From: Candidatus Epulonipiscium viviparus
GTDB lineage: Bacteria; Bacillota; Clostridia; Lachnospirales; Cellulosilyticaceae
DNA length: 64,000 nt
Assembly (NCBI RefSeq): GCF_030708075.1
Contig: NZ_CP117982.1
Location: 2,013,513-2,077,512, forward strand
Direction: 5' to 3'
In this document: piece after piece, positions 46,518 to 58,900 of the stretch
How the letters are laid out: each line of letters starts with the position of its first letter
How positions within the stretch are numbered: the first letter of the stretch is position 1
The notes under the pieces: model-generated
Databases searched by the model: none
Seen by the model: only the letters and a program-made list of their open reading frames with translations
Told to the model about the DNA's origin: nothing
Translations under genes and position numbers: made by a program

Positions 46518-47309
46518 CTATTGTGCGTATTCGTATATAAATCTATCCATTAAGATAGCCACACGTGTCGGGCCTTCTTGAAGATCCTCTATAGGAATAA
46601 ATAAAGTTTTATAGGTTTCATCCATATCAAACGCATCTAAGAACGCAGTACTGAAGTTGCGAACTCGTTTATCGATTTCCATACAAACTTTGATGCCATC
46701 ATCAACATGGAAGAAGTAGCATTCGATTTCGTCGAGATACTTTTTATAGTCAGAGTCTTCTCTAGGCACAAATTCAAATTCCTGAATAATTTCGTCGTGA
46801 TATAAAATAGTTTGCGTTTCGATAAGCGCAAATTCGAGGCCCTGAGTAAGTGCAAGAATAACAGTTTCCACTTCTCGAGAAGGGTATACATTAATTCTGT
46901 CAAAATCTTCAGGATCGTCTGCGAAGTCTACTTTTAGGCTGGTTCTCATATATACATTGCTTTTGTCATCTTCGCTAAGAAGGTCTTTTGTGGTAATAGG
47001 AGCGTTTGGTGGCAATGAAAGGCTAAATGGCAGCTCCACATCGGCATCCTCTTCTAATACAAAGTCTTCCGCTAACTGCAGCTCGCCAATTTTAGCAGTT
47101 TCAAGAACGACATCATCTTCTTCGCCAGAAAGGTACTCACCAAATAACTCAACAAAAATTCCATCAAACTTGATATCGCTGGAGCCGCCTCGTAAACAAA
47201 TTATACCGGTGAGGTCGCCACCTTGTCTAACAGAATCATCATCAAAGATAGTTTCGATCTTTGCCTCGCCAAAACCTAATGACATAAACAATTTTGAAAA
47301 TAGTCCCAT
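46518..47309 (-). CDS. Spo0M-family (arrestin-like) protein 1
   Basis: A protein of 263 residues from ATG 47309, which has GGAGA 5 bases before it; the ATG at 47321 overlaps that site. The N-terminus MGLFSKLFMSLGFGEAKIET and the SVRQGGDLTGIICLRGG segment are Spo0M-like. The middle is highly acidic (EYLSGEEDDVV; FVLEEDADVELPFSL). The C-terminal half has EIECYFFHVDDGIKVCMEID, parallel to ELQCYFLHVTGGIEMVMRID in protein 2, showing that the two are paralogues. It is the first gene of the minus-strand trio. Confidence 0.8.
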   Translation of the reverse strand: MGLFSKLFMSLGFGEAKIETIFDDDSVRQGGDLTGIICLRGGSSDIKFDGIFVELFGEYLSGEEDDVVLETAKIGELQLAEDFVLEEDADVELPFSLSLPPNAPITTKDLLSEDDKSNVYMRTSLKVDFADDPEDFDRINVYPSREVETVILALTQGLEFALIETQTILYHDEIIQEFEFVPREDSDYKKYLDEIECYFFHVDDGIKVCMEIDKRVRNFSTAFLDAFDMDETYKTLFIPIEDLQEGPTRVAILMDRFIYEYAQ

Positions 47310-47374
47310 AAAAATCTCCATTTCTATATTATAAGATATAGCAGTTGCGGTAACTGTCTATTCGATAACATTGT

Positions 47375-47388
47375 ATGCGTGAACGCAT
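47375..47388. promoter_or_regulatory. perfect palindrome in the deoD-spo0M gap
   Basis: ATGCGT-GA-ACGCAT lies about 66 bases before the first spo0M start. On the minus strand a TATAAT follows nearer the gene, but no good -35 was found. The 2-base spacing is too tight for a terminator loop, so it may be an operator half-site pair. Confidence 0.3.
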
Positions 47389-47427
47389 GTCCAATATACA
47401 AGTGATTTTATAACAAGAATTGATAAA

Positions 47428-48132
47428 TTATAATAATGATAACGCTACATCCATCATGTTGGTAAACTTGGTTTGTCTATCTTCGGAAGACATTCCTTCT
47501 CCGGTGAAAGGGCAATCAGAAACCGTACACAGCGTAAGAGCTCTTTTGCCCAGTCTTGCGGCATTCATATATAATGCAGCAGATTCCATTTCAACACCTA
47601 ATACACCCATTTTTTGCCAATCGGCTAAGCTATTTGCGTCATCATAAAACATGTCGCTAGCCAATAGATTGCCCACCTTGGATTTGTAGCCGAAGGCATC
47701 TGCAGATTCTTTGGCACGCCTAACCAAATCGAAATCGGCGATAGGAGCAAAAGTGCCTGGCAAATTATATTGTTGCGCATAGTTTGAGTTTGTACATGCT
47801 CCCATGCCGATGATGATATCTCCAATATGAAGATCTTTATCGATAGCTCCAGCAGAGCCAATGCGTATAATTGTATCAACTTCATAAAACGCAAACAGCT
47901 CGTAGGTGTATATACCAATCGAGGCCATTCCCATTCCATGCCCCTGAACAGATACGGGCTTGCCTTTGTAGGTGCCGGTATATCCAAGCATTCCGCGTAC
48001 TTCGTTATAAAGAACAGCGTTCTCTAGATAATTTTCAGCCAAAAATTTTGCTCGTAGCGGATCACCAGCCATCAGAACAGTTTTGGCGATATCTCCAAGT
48101 TTTGCCGAATTGTGTGGAGTTGGTGTGTTCAT
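47428..48132 (-). CDS. deoD: purine-nucleoside phosphorylase, DeoD type
   Basis: A 234-residue enzyme that splits purine (deoxy)ribonucleosides with phosphate into base and (deoxy)ribose 1-phosphate in salvage. Diagnostic segments: [12 protein letters not shown] (phosphate site), [44 protein letters not shown] (sugar-binding Glu), and TVSDCPF with the catalytic Asp. The length matches the hexameric bacterial DeoD. The start ATG 48132 has AAAGGAG at 6-7 bases. It follows hpf by 18 bases, so they are probably co-transcribed. Confidence 0.95.
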   Translation of the reverse strand: MNTPTPHNSAKLGDIAKTVLMAGDPLRAKFLAENYLENAVLYNEVRGMLGYTGTYKGKPVSVQGHGMGMASIGIYTYELFAFYEVDTIIRIGSAGAIDKDLHIGDIIIGMGACTNSNYAQQYNLPGTFAPIADFDLVRRAKESADAFGYKSKVGNLLASDMFYDDANSLADWQKMGVLGVEMESAALYMNAARLGKRALTLCTVSDCPFTGEGMSSEDRQTKFTNMMDVALSLL

Positions 48133-48150
48133 AAAAATCTCCTTTGCGTA

Positions 48151-48684
48151 TTAGAATCTAGGCTCGATTAAACCATAAGAACTGTTTCGACGTTTGTATA
48201 CAACGTTAACATCTTCTGTATCTTGATCTAAATAAACATAAAAATTGTGACCAACTAACTCCATTTGCATGATAGCTTCTTCTGCATTCATGGGTTTCAT
48301 GGCAAATTTTTTCTTTTTGATAATGAATAATTCCTCTTCATCGTTATTTACTTCATCCATAAAGGCTGGGGTAAAAATGTGTTGCTCAGCTTGTCTATGT
48401 TTTGTGCGCAACTTATTTCTAAATCTGAGAACTTGTCTTTCTAAGATGGCGACAACATCATCCAAAATTTTATACATATTCTCGCCTTCGAGTTCTGCAC
48501 GTAAAACTTGTCCATCAAAATTTATAGCCATTTCTACTGTTTGACGTTGCTTTTCAACAGTTATGGTGACTTGGATTACTGCTTCATCATTAAAATATTT
48601 TTCTAAACGGCTAATAGAATTTTGGATCGCGTCCTCCATCCCCTTGGTCATTTCAGTGTTTCTAGCAACTACATCATATTTCAT
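48151..48684 (-). CDS. hpf: ribosome hibernation promoting factor, long form
   Basis: A 177-residue homologue of long HPF (YvyD/RaiA-like). The N-terminal S30AE domain (residues 1-100) begins KYDVVARNTEMTKGMEDAI and contains VTITVEKQRQTVEMAI, the beta-alpha-beta part that sits in the decoding channel. The C-terminal domain (about 115-177; MNAEEAIMQMELVGHNFYVY, ending RRNSSYGLIEPRF) dimerises two 70S ribosomes into 100S particles during stasis. AGAAGGGATG precedes the start. A TATAAT is present on the minus strand at 48739-48744 without a clear -35, which may indicate an alternative sigma factor. Confidence 0.95.
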   Translation of the reverse strand: MKYDVVARNTEMTKGMEDAIQNSISRLEKYFNDEAVIQVTITVEKQRQTVEMAINFDGQVLRAELEGENMYKILDDVVAILERQVLRFRNKLRTKHRQAEQHIFTPAFMDEVNNDEEELFIIKKKKFAMKPMNAEEAIMQMELVGHNFYVYLDQDTEDVNVVYKRRNSSYGLIEPRF

Positions 48685-48814
48685 ATATTCATCCCTTCTA
48701 AAATGGTTATTTTGTCTTGTTTATGACAAGTTGGCACCATTATACACTATCAATAAATTTTTTGGTAGGGGGTAATGAAATTTTTTGACTAGCACATGCT
48801 CCTACATAAAAAGA

Positions 48815-48843
48815 TTGAATATATATATATTTAAGGTTATAAT
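48815..48843 (+). promoter_or_regulatory. dapA promoter
   Basis: TTGAAT (48815-48820), a 17-base AT-rich spacer and TATAAT (48838-48843), 31 bases ahead of the dapA start. No lysine riboswitch is present in this short leader. Confidence 0.65.
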
Positions 48844-48874
48844 TGGTTTAAATAATTTTTTGGAGGGATATAAT

Positions 48875-49759
48875 ATGAAAACAACTATTTTTACTGGTTC
48901 TGGTACCGCAATTATTACGCCGTTTACTGATTCTGGAGTGAACTTTTCAAAGTTAGAAGAACTGATTGAGTTTCAGGTTCATAACAAAACTGATGCGATA
49001 ATAGTGTGTGGCACCACTGGAGAAACTCCAACTATGACAAAAGCTGAAAAAGAAGCAACAATAAAGTGCGTTGTAAAAGCAACTAACGAGAGGGTGCCTG
49101 TAATTGCAGGAGCGGGGGGAAATGATACAAAGGCTGCAATAGAGGCTAGCAAATATGCAGAGAGTGTAGGCGCAGATGCGATACTTAGCGTTGTGCCATA
49201 TTATAACAAACCCACGCAATATGGATTATATAAACATTTCGAGGCAATAGCGAAAGCGGTAAAAACTCCAATAATTTTATATAATGTACCGGGGAGAACG
49301 GTGGTTAACTTGGAGCCTGCAACTACAATAAAGTTAGCAGAGATAGATAATATTGTTGCGATAAAAGAGTGTGTCCTTTCTCAAATCGCCGAGTTGGCAT
49401 ATGCATTTCAAAAAAATAATTTTGGCATATATACAGGAGATGACCCGGTGTTTTTGCCTGCATTAGCGTATGGAGCAACAGGGGTGGTATCGGTGATGGC
49501 AAATATAATTCCCAAAGATACGCATATGATACATGAACATTTCATACACAATCAGATTGATGTGGCACGAGAGTTGCAACTAAAAACTTTATCGTTGATA
49601 AAAGCATTGTTTATAGAATCAAATCCTGCGCCAACGAAAATGGCATTAAACTTGATGGGAATGAATGTTGGCAAATGTAGACTTCCGATTTCGGAGATGG
49701 ATCCTAAAAATATAGAAGTGCTTACTAAAGAGATGAAAAAGTATGGTTTGTTAAAATAA
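48875..49759 (+). CDS. dapA: 4-hydroxy-tetrahydrodipicolinate synthase
   Basis: 294 residues, TIM-barrel class I aldolase family. It condenses pyruvate with aspartate semialdehyde in lysine/diaminopimelate synthesis. The active-site set is intact: CGTTGETPTM (Thr pair), YYNKPTQYGLYKHF (Tyr), YNVPGRT (Arg) and VAIKEC, whose lysine forms the Schiff base. The start at 48875 has GGAGGG 7 bases before; the longer open frame to 48785 has no signal. DAP is needed for the cell wall and dipicolinate of spores. It is a single-gene unit; the hairpin at 49770 follows. Confidence 0.95.
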   Translation: MKTTIFTGSGTAIITPFTDSGVNFSKLEELIEFQVHNKTDAIIVCGTTGETPTMTKAEKEATIKCVVKATNERVPVIAGAGGNDTKAAIEASKYAESVGADAILSVVPYYNKPTQYGLYKHFEAIAKAVKTPIILYNVPGRTVVNLEPATTIKLAEIDNIVAIKECVLSQIAELAYAFQKNNFGIYTGDDPVFLPALAYGATGVVSVMANIIPKDTHMIHEHFIHNQIDVARELQLKTLSLIKALFIESNPAPTKMALNLMGMNVGKCRLPISEMDPKNIEVLTKEMKKYGLLK

Positions 49760-49769
49760 TGGAGGCGAA

Positions 49770-49796
49770 CTAAAGCAGGGATTGTTCTTGCTTTAG
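49770..49796 (+). promoter_or_regulatory. hairpin after dapA
   Basis: CTAAAGCA (49770-49777) / TGCTTTAG (49789-49796) is a perfect 8-base stem followed by A, not T. It may protect the 3' end. A second imperfect stem, AGTTATA-t-AG / CTATAACT, spans 49815-49870 in the same spacer. Confidence 0.45.
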
Positions 49797-49908
49797 AAAA
49801 AAAGTCTAAGCGAGAGTAGGACAAGTTATATAGAGCGCACAAATTTTACCATCTGGTATGCTATAACTATTTTGTTTTGCATACACGATATATATTATGG
49901 ATAAATAA

Positions 49909-49937
49909 TTAGATTATAAAATATACTATGGTATAAT
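49909..49937 (+). promoter_or_regulatory. possible promoter of the giant surface-protein gene
   Basis: A perfect TATAAT at 49932-49937, with a poor -35 (TTAGAT) 17 bases before. The transcript would have a very short leader. Confidence 0.35.
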
Positions 49938-49959
49938 ATGGTAGAAAGGAATGAAATAT

Positions 49960-52900
49960 ATGGCATTGATTAAGAAACATAAATATTTGGCGCTCATGAT
50001 AATGTTGGCAACAACGGCTTTTCCTGTAATTACATCGGCAGCAGATTTGGGTGATGACTATGTGGGGGTAGGTATTGCTCCGCTTCCTGCTGTAGATTTA
50101 TCTGATGATGCTGAAGGGGCAACTCAAGATTCTGATCATTCAAATAATTTGGTGAGCTTGGCGGAGTTTAATATGTTTTATGCACTAAACGAGCAACTCG
50201 CTGCATCTATACGTACCTTGCAAGCCAACCCATCAAAAATAGGAGGAATCGAATATGGCCCCGATCAACTCTTCACTGATGCGATGGGAGAGGATTATCT
50301 AAACCTTGAAAAATATTTGTATGAGGGATACGCATCTGCCACCGAGGGGTTATTGTCTCAAATAGAAGTTGCAGTCCTAACTCTCAAAGATTATAATAGC
50401 AAATTGCAAGTAGTTCCAATGAAACCCGGAACGGGCGTTGATTATCGAGATAAAGTTGTGGAGCTGATGGACAAAATTTATGCAGTGAACGTGCATGCAG
50501 ATGCGGGAGCCGCGGCGCCACCAATCAAGTTTAAAAATATATTGCTGGATAATGGGGCAACTAAAAAAGTAACGGTGGAACAATATGACGGATACGAAGT
50601 TCCGACATTGCAATGGGAAGAAGAGTTTCAGCCGTCGTTTTATACTGTCGAAGTAAATATGACAAACGCCGCGGGCAACTATATATCGGTTGAGCAAGGC
50701 GCACCTGTAACCACTTCAAATATTACAGATCCAGATAAACCGGTGTTGATTAAATATACAATAACAGATAATTCTACAAAGCAAGTGAATACATTTATGG
50801 TAGAAGTTCATGTTGTCGCTGCGAGTGTTCGCTCGGCAAGGGCCGCTCGTGTGGCACCCAATTCAGATAACGGAATCCCGATCTATTTGAGCAAGGTGGA
50901 AGGCGCCGACATTGCAATTGACAAATATTGGGTTAATGAATCGGTTCATAATAAGCTATATGAAGAGCTAGAAAAAGCGGCAGAAGCCGTAAAGCATATT
51001 CATCCGGAATCGTATGAAGCGTTGATTACATTAGAAAGTACGAATCCAGAGACCGGTGAAATGTATACTAATCATCATGAGGTTGCCTATGGCGCTCCAG
51101 AACTACAAGAAGATGGCGGATACACAAATATGGGTGAATTGGAGGCGGTGCTAAATTCTTTATCAGATGCGTATAACACCTACATAGCGGAAGCAAAACT
51201 GGGAACTGATGAAGTTTCGGCATCGAATAAAGTTGGTAACTTTGAAATTATGGTAACAAAAGCTCTAATGGGACTTAAGGATATAGAGGGTCCGTTTCCG
51301 TCGGTGCTTCCAAATACAAGCGAGTTTGCAGGACTGATAGAGGATCCAGATACAATTGAGGCAGAGAGCAAGTTTTATAAGAGCGGTGCGGTATACGTAT
51401 ATTTGGATGAAAATAATGAAGTATGCTTGAAGGCCGATGCGGTGGGAATGCGAATATACAAGCCACCATCTTATAAGCAAGAAGCTGGGCTAACCGTCAT
51501 CGATATTGCATATGATGGAAGATTTGAAGAGCTAGACGCAGGTTCATTTTTTGTAACGCCCGCAATTGCGGAGAGTGAGCAAGATTTGGGAGAGTGGCAG
51601 CCAGGCGGCGATACGGAAACTCCTTTCGTTACGCAAATGTTTATCAATATGGAAGATGTTTCGGAGCAAATTGGTTTGTTCCAAGACGAAGCCAATGCTT
51701 TTTATAAGCTCGATGGATTAGATAATGAAGAAAACAAATTGGGTGGTAGCGACTATGATGAGGAAGTTCAAGGTTCAATTACCGCATTGTTGAATGTTGC
51801 CATACAAGCGATTATAGATAGATCCGCCGCGTTCAATGCGGCACTGAAGCCAGGCACAAGACATGAGCAGCTGGCCATGTTGTTGCAACTACAAAAAATG
51901 TTGGTGCATCTGGGAATGGGAACTGTCAATGCGAGCGGTGCATTTGTGCCGTATAAAGATTTTGACGGAACTGTGGGCACTGCAGATGATGATTTAAAAC
52001 TGCAGCCTGCAGCGATGATGAAGTTGCCTATGGGAGATCCTGGAGTTATTGCCGAAGATAATCTAGAGTTTAACATAGAAGATTATGAAGATAGTACGCT
52101 GGAGTCGATGAAAACTACGCAAAGAGATTTGTTTAATGTAAGCTCTATACTCGGCACCAACGTGAGTGCGGCAAAGCAATGGGTAACAATGGAAGAGCAC
52201 GATGCGTTATATCGAGTTGCGGTAGAAGCATTGACCGTTGTGGCAACTGTTGAGTTTAAAGAACCAGTGGGTGACATGTTACCGGCGTTCCCATATGTGA
52301 AAACAGAAGCCGGCACCGACTATATTATAAATCCGGATCTAAAAACTAAAATATATACAGCAACGCAGATGTCGAACTTGGCAGACGAATTGCAAAATGA
52401 AATTACTGCATATGAACAGGCGGCAGAAGCCGGGATAACAGAAACGTTATCGACCGCGATGACAACACTGCGAGGACAAATTAATAGCGGCGAAGACATC
52501 TTAACGATCGCGAGCCGAGAACTTGTTGCAGATACAAATCCAGACGACGCAATTGAGTTTGTTACCGAATACACACCAAGATCGATTGCAGTCGCCAATC
52601 TGGTTATTTCGGATGAAGGGTTATATAAGATTACAACAGAAGCAATGGACCCGATTCCAGATGCAGAAGTAACGCCAACGATCGACGAATCTATTGCAGG
52701 GATCGAGCAAGTTAAGATGGCAATGGATGTAACAGAGGCAAACGATACGCATTGGGTAACTCCAGAAACTGTGGACGCGTTAGATGCAGTTTTAACAGAT
52801 GCAATCGAAAAGAGCGAGCTAGTATATTTGATATTGCCTACAAATTTGGTTTATGATTATGAGAATGCAGATGGCACAAATAAGCCAGGCATCGATGAAT

Positions 52901-55900
52901 TGGTGCGTCTATTCTACGATGATAACGAGGTCTTTAATAATTTGGCAATAGACTTGGCGGGTGCGATAGAAAACTTCAACGATGCGAAAGTCGAATCATT
53001 GGCAGAAGAATATAAGACTGGGCAAGATCGCCTGGATGCGGCAATAAAAGGTGAGGGCAATCCGAAGACTGCAAGGTCGGTGGTTGTGGGAGATGAGTAT
53101 AAGAGCATTGGCAAGAAAGATTCCGATATTTATTTGGCAGAGGACAATGCGGACCACCCAGATAACGCACCAGATGACAGAACTCTGGTATTTTCTGAAG
53201 ATGGCTACCGATATAAGCGATATATATACGACGACAGAGAATGGACCGACCTGAGCCTTATTCCAACCAATGCTGGAATAAAATGGGTTAATTCGTTGGA
53301 TCTGCAAGCATATGATAAAGCAATTGATAAGGTGGAGGGCATACTAGAGGGAACTATGCCTAGAACGTATCCGACGCCAGACAATGATCCAGATAAATTT
53401 GAGGATGCGATATTCTCAATATCATTCTTGCCAAACTTCGTATTAGATCCGGTTGGATATTTCGACCAAGTGATAACCGAATTAGATAAGGCAACAGATG
53501 ACTTTAATGATACGAAGAAGGATCCTGTTCGTCCAACTGTAGATGGTTTTGATGAGGCATACGCGGCGTTTATAGGAGGAACTACAACGTATAACGAAGG
53601 TGTTGCTGACATTAAGGCCGCAAACGTTAGATTACTAAAAGACGCTAACAACAATTCTACAGGGCAATATACATCAACCACAATCCATATTTCAAACGAT
53701 GGATTAACAGGAATCGATGGAGCATTGCTAAACGATGATAACATTATAGACGACGCCGGAAAAGGTAGGTATGTAGCGAAAGGCAACTTTGAACCGCTCA
53801 ACCAGGTCCTTGTAGCCATCGACAAATTTATCAATAAGGATATTGCAGAACATACGGCAGAGTTTGGAGTAAATCCACAGTATTTTGATATCCAGATGGA
53901 GTATTTACAAAATGCTATAGCCGCTTTTGATGCTATACGAGCAGATGAAGAAGTTGTATTGGATGCGTATATAGATGACTATAAGGCTGCGGTAGATGAG
54001 ATTGCGAGCAAGATTAACGAAGATTTGATCAACGCAAAAATTTTGGATGTAAATGCGGATGTGGATGGAATCGAAACGCTAGATGATCTGATAAATTTGG
54101 TATTTGATGTAGAAGGCAAGCTGGCGGATGTTCAATTGGATACAACAAGAGTTTTGATATCTCACGATGGATTGAGACCGGGAGCTTTTGATGATGGCTC
54201 AACAACCGCGACACACTGGACGATACGAGTGTTGTTTACAAATATAGCAGATGCGCTTGAGGGGATCGAACAAATCGTAACAGATGCTCTTGCCGGAAAT
54301 CTAAATCATGTTAATGGGTTTATAAAGGCGAATACCCCAGGAGTTGAGAATACGTATTTCCAAACATTACCATCTGTAGAGTTGCTGGATGTTGCGTTGG
54401 AGAACTTTGAAGTTGTGCCTGCGGATAAGAGCTTTGAATTGAACGAAATGTTAGAAGACGCTATAATGTCTGCCAAACGAATTATCGGCTGGAAAGAAGA
54501 GGTCGATGCGGAAGGCAATGTGATACCAGAAATTGTGTCACCATATTTAGTGAGCAATCAGCTGGGAATCGAGTTTCTCACTTTTGATATATTACGAAAC
54601 GGGGACACCGATGCGAACGGATTTGACGATGTGGAAATTTCTCTGATGAGTGAGATTGAGTATATTGATGCGTCGCAAATATATGTTCTAGAACAGGCGA
54701 TAAGAGTGGGATTGCTTGCGTCGACAGATTCTACGAAGCAGCAAGCACTCGATAAACTGACAGTGTTGATTGATGAGTTTGAGCCGAGAGTATTGGATTA
54801 CAAAACGAGTTCCAAAGTATTGCTCTATAATCAGATATGCCAGATGGAAGCGATGCTAGAAGATGCGGATGGCGACAGAATTTTGGTAAGTGATAGCTAT
54901 GGTGAAAATATTCCACTAGACAGAATGTACGTTACCAATGCGGTAATGACGATAATGCTAAACTCTATTGACTACTCATATACGATAGTAGACAAAATAC
55001 AAAGTTTAACAGTAGATCAGGTTTTCAGCCAAGTGAATGCCAATATGAGTGCCATAGAAAGGTTTAAACCGCTTCCGGGAGAGGCAGACGAAGACGAATA
55101 TGCGGCATTTGAAGAAGTTAGAGAAGTACTAATGGAAGAGATAAATAAGGCAGCAGCGCTTATTGCGAAGAAACCGATTACTGCAGAAGGAGTTATCGAT
55201 GTAAATGCAGCAGTCGATACAGCAAATGCCGCGGTTATAAGCAAAGTACAAGGAACCGATATAAGCGGGCAAGATGAGAACGAGGACAACATTCCAGATG
55301 CCGGCGGAAAATGGGTCTATGACGTAACTTTCATGTCTTTTGATAATTCAATAAATGTTGCGATACAAGCATATAACGCAGCGAACTCGACAGTGGATTC
55401 TCTAAAATATGCGAGTACAATTATGGTTAGAGATAGAGAAGCGTTTGAAAGATCGATCGAGTATGGCACCAAGGAAATATATACGGATCTTACGCAAAAG
55501 ATGCAAGAGTATGTTGACAACGCGACTCTCGGAACCGACGCATACATGGACAATGTCATATATGAAGAAGTGGCGCCTATACCCGCCTTTGAGGGATTAG
55601 CAGAAAGCATAATGGGTGGAATAGATATCGAGGCAACACAGCTTTGGGCAACCAAAATAGAAAAAGATAAACTTAGAAATATTGTAAACTATGCGCAAAA
55701 CGTTTTGAAAAATAACGCCAATATCGCTGACAATCTTGTAACATATTCGTTAAAAACAGTGGTAAATGAATACGAGAAATTGAAGACAGCGTACGAACTA
55801 TTTTATGCCAGAGATTTAGACGGAAAGATGATTCCAGGAAAGGTTCCAAAAGTGAACTACGGATCAAAAGGCTTTGCTGATAGCGAGATTCGAAAGTCGA

Positions 55901-58900
55901 TAGCTAATGCAGTAGCGATCATCAATGACCTAGTTTATTTGCAAGGTGCAGAAGCGCCAGTGGTAACATATACCACATACGACGGAGTGCCACTCAATAA
56001 ATATGGATACGACAGATTTGATGCGGATGGAAATCCAATACCAGACGGAGACGAGGGCAACGGCAATGGCATTGATGAAGGCGGTGAAAAAGATATTCGA
56101 GTGAGCAATCGCAAAGGCATCGATGTTACAGTGAACGATGAATGGATTAATGCGCAAGATGTAGTTGTACTAGCAAGCGCGATACATGTGGTACAGTCCA
56201 CGTTAGATAAATTTGATAACGGGCAAACAAACAAATTGGCCATGGATAATGCGGTGCTTGCATTGGAAAAAGAAATAGGAAAGTTTGAAGACAAAGTAAA
56301 AGTGATGACCGAAGATTCGGTATCAGAAGATTATGTGGAAAACTACAATATGCTAAAACAAGCTATCGATGAAGCCATGGAGTTTATCGGCAAAGATCCA
56401 GAAACAGGGCTATTTGATTATGGCGATAGATATATGGACTGGGGAGCTGCCGATGTAATATTACAGGACGTTCCGTTGGGGATGAAAGCAATTCGTGGTA
56501 GCGTTGGAGGCAGAGGCGATGATGTAGTCTATAACGAAGAGGTGTATTGGGTGCCAATTGGAAATTATAAGGCATATGAAGCGGCAATTGCTGCAGCACA
56601 AAAAGCGTTGCTACTATATACTTCTACAGAAGATTCGCTAGAGGCGGCATTGCGCTCGTTACAAAACTCAACTAATTCGATGGTAGATGTCGCAATTACG
56701 CAGATTAATGGCAAGCCTAGACATGGTCGAAACGAAGAATTTAACCTTGCGGTCGCTGATTTAAAAGCCAAATTGGAAGAAGCGAAAACGTTAGCTGAAG
56801 CAACATTAGTGAGTGTTGATGGATCTGATATTAAGGATCTTGATAACTGGGTACCTGCAAGTTATATGAACCTGATAGAAAGTCGAATAAAAGTATCGCA
56901 ACAAGCGATCGATAATTCATACGGCAACTTTTTGATAGATGAAGCTACTGGCGAGGCAGTAATTGATCCTGAAACCGGATTTAAAATATCGTTAGGAAAC
57001 GATACCACGACGCTGGAGACAATTGAAATACATCTTCAGAATTTGACGGCAGCAGTTTCTATATTTAGTGAAAACCTTAATCAAGGTGAAATTATTGGAA
57101 CAGATCCAAAATATGATGCCGCTGAAGCTAAAGCTGCACTGAAAAAGTCAGTAGATAAAGCGATGGATTTGGGACTAACAAAAGTGAGCTTAAGACAAGG
57201 CACCGACGTGGCAGAAGGAATTACTTGGGTTACCCATAAGCCGTTTTTGAAGGATCCGCGAGCAGAGGGATATCCGGATGTATCGGAAGTCTCTAAGCCA
57301 GTACCGCCAATCACATATATTAAAAATGCAGCATATGTGGCAAATTTAATGTATTTAAAAACAGAGGTTGATGAAGAGGGAAATAAAATTTCAATTTTTG
57401 CTAAAGAAGATTATGAGAGTGCGAAAACAATATTGGAGGATCAAATAAAAGTATTCGAAAACGTAATGAAAAATGATGATAATAACATTCCACCTGAGGA
57501 AATACATTCTAAGCCTATAATAATTTTGGGAACAGAAGGGATAGGTGGAGAAGGATCGCAAGAAGCGGTCTTAGATGCTAAAAAATTGGTTGACGACAAG
57601 ATTTTTGAAGTTAAGGCAAGACTCTCAGAAACAACAATGGTACCGAATAGCGTTTGGGAGGGTGCCGGAGAAGATTCAACAGCGCCAGAATATGGATATG
57701 CTGGAGATGCCGAAGAGGCATATAAGAAAAGGTATATAATGGATGGTAGATATTATGCGCACGAAAAAGTGTACCGGGATCTCAATACAGCTGTTAACGT
57801 TGCAGTTACAGCAATGAGACGACCAGACATATTGGCAGAAGAGCTAATTGGAGACGGGGCTGTGTTAGATACCCTAGAAGATGCATTAGAAAAATTCCTC
57901 GATGTTGATAACGGTGGTAGAAAGCTAAAAGGCGCATATACGGCAGAGACATCGCCGGTAGAAAAGGCCCGAGTGTTCATCAATGACCTTCTATCTGCAG
58001 AAACAGATGATGGAACAGACTATAGAACGACGATACCAAACACAGTGCTAGTGCCAGGCGATGAGGAGGCAACGATAGAAGCGATATGCAATTACATTAA
58101 GAATCTGATTAGTGTCGCGGTTAAAGAAGTAGATATTATGGTAACAGGAGAAGCGCCGGGATATGAGGCACCGGGAGAAACTACGGGCCCTGATGTTGAT
58201 GAAGAAAAAGGCGCGGTGGGAACATTTGTAGGCTTTGAAGTTGCTTTTGCGGACGGCACAACAATAGATGCGAACAACAATGGTGATCAGCTAGGAGTTT
58301 TTGTAGATTCGCTAGATTGGGAAAATATTTTGGCAGAAAGAGTTGAAGAGGCAGTCGCACTAGTGAAAGCGAATAGGGCAGCGTATGTATTGCCAGCAAG
58401 ATATGATCACGATGCGGACATGGCAACAGCAGAAATTCAAATAACAGAGGAGCATTCGGCAGAACTTATTACAGCAATGATACAAGATCTGCTAGTAGAT
58501 AACGGATTTACAGATTTTGAAGTAACAGTTAACACCGTACCAAGAACATTCTCTCCTGCAACAGATGGCAACTATGCAAATCCAGACGGCATTCAGGGAA
58601 GATATACGTTTACAGCGATATTGAAGCATGCGCCAGTGGTTGCCCGAAGAGATGTTGTGCGCGAAGATAATGTAGGGATATATACAATAGAGACAGCGCC
58701 AATTGATGCGGTAATTGAGCCAAACGTATTGCCAAACGAATTTGATACTGCGGCATTGATAGCGGCCAAAGATGTAATAGGTAGAGAAACATACGCTAGC
58801 ATACCAGCAGAAAACAATAGCGAATTTGGTGCCAAAACTAAAATGAGCGAACAAATCGCAACGTTGCTTAATAGGCCAGAAACAACGGGTGTTACATTCG

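Noticed and set aside
48700-48875. Lysine riboswitch ahead of dapA
   Set aside because: The leader from the predicted promoter is about 25 bases, far too short.
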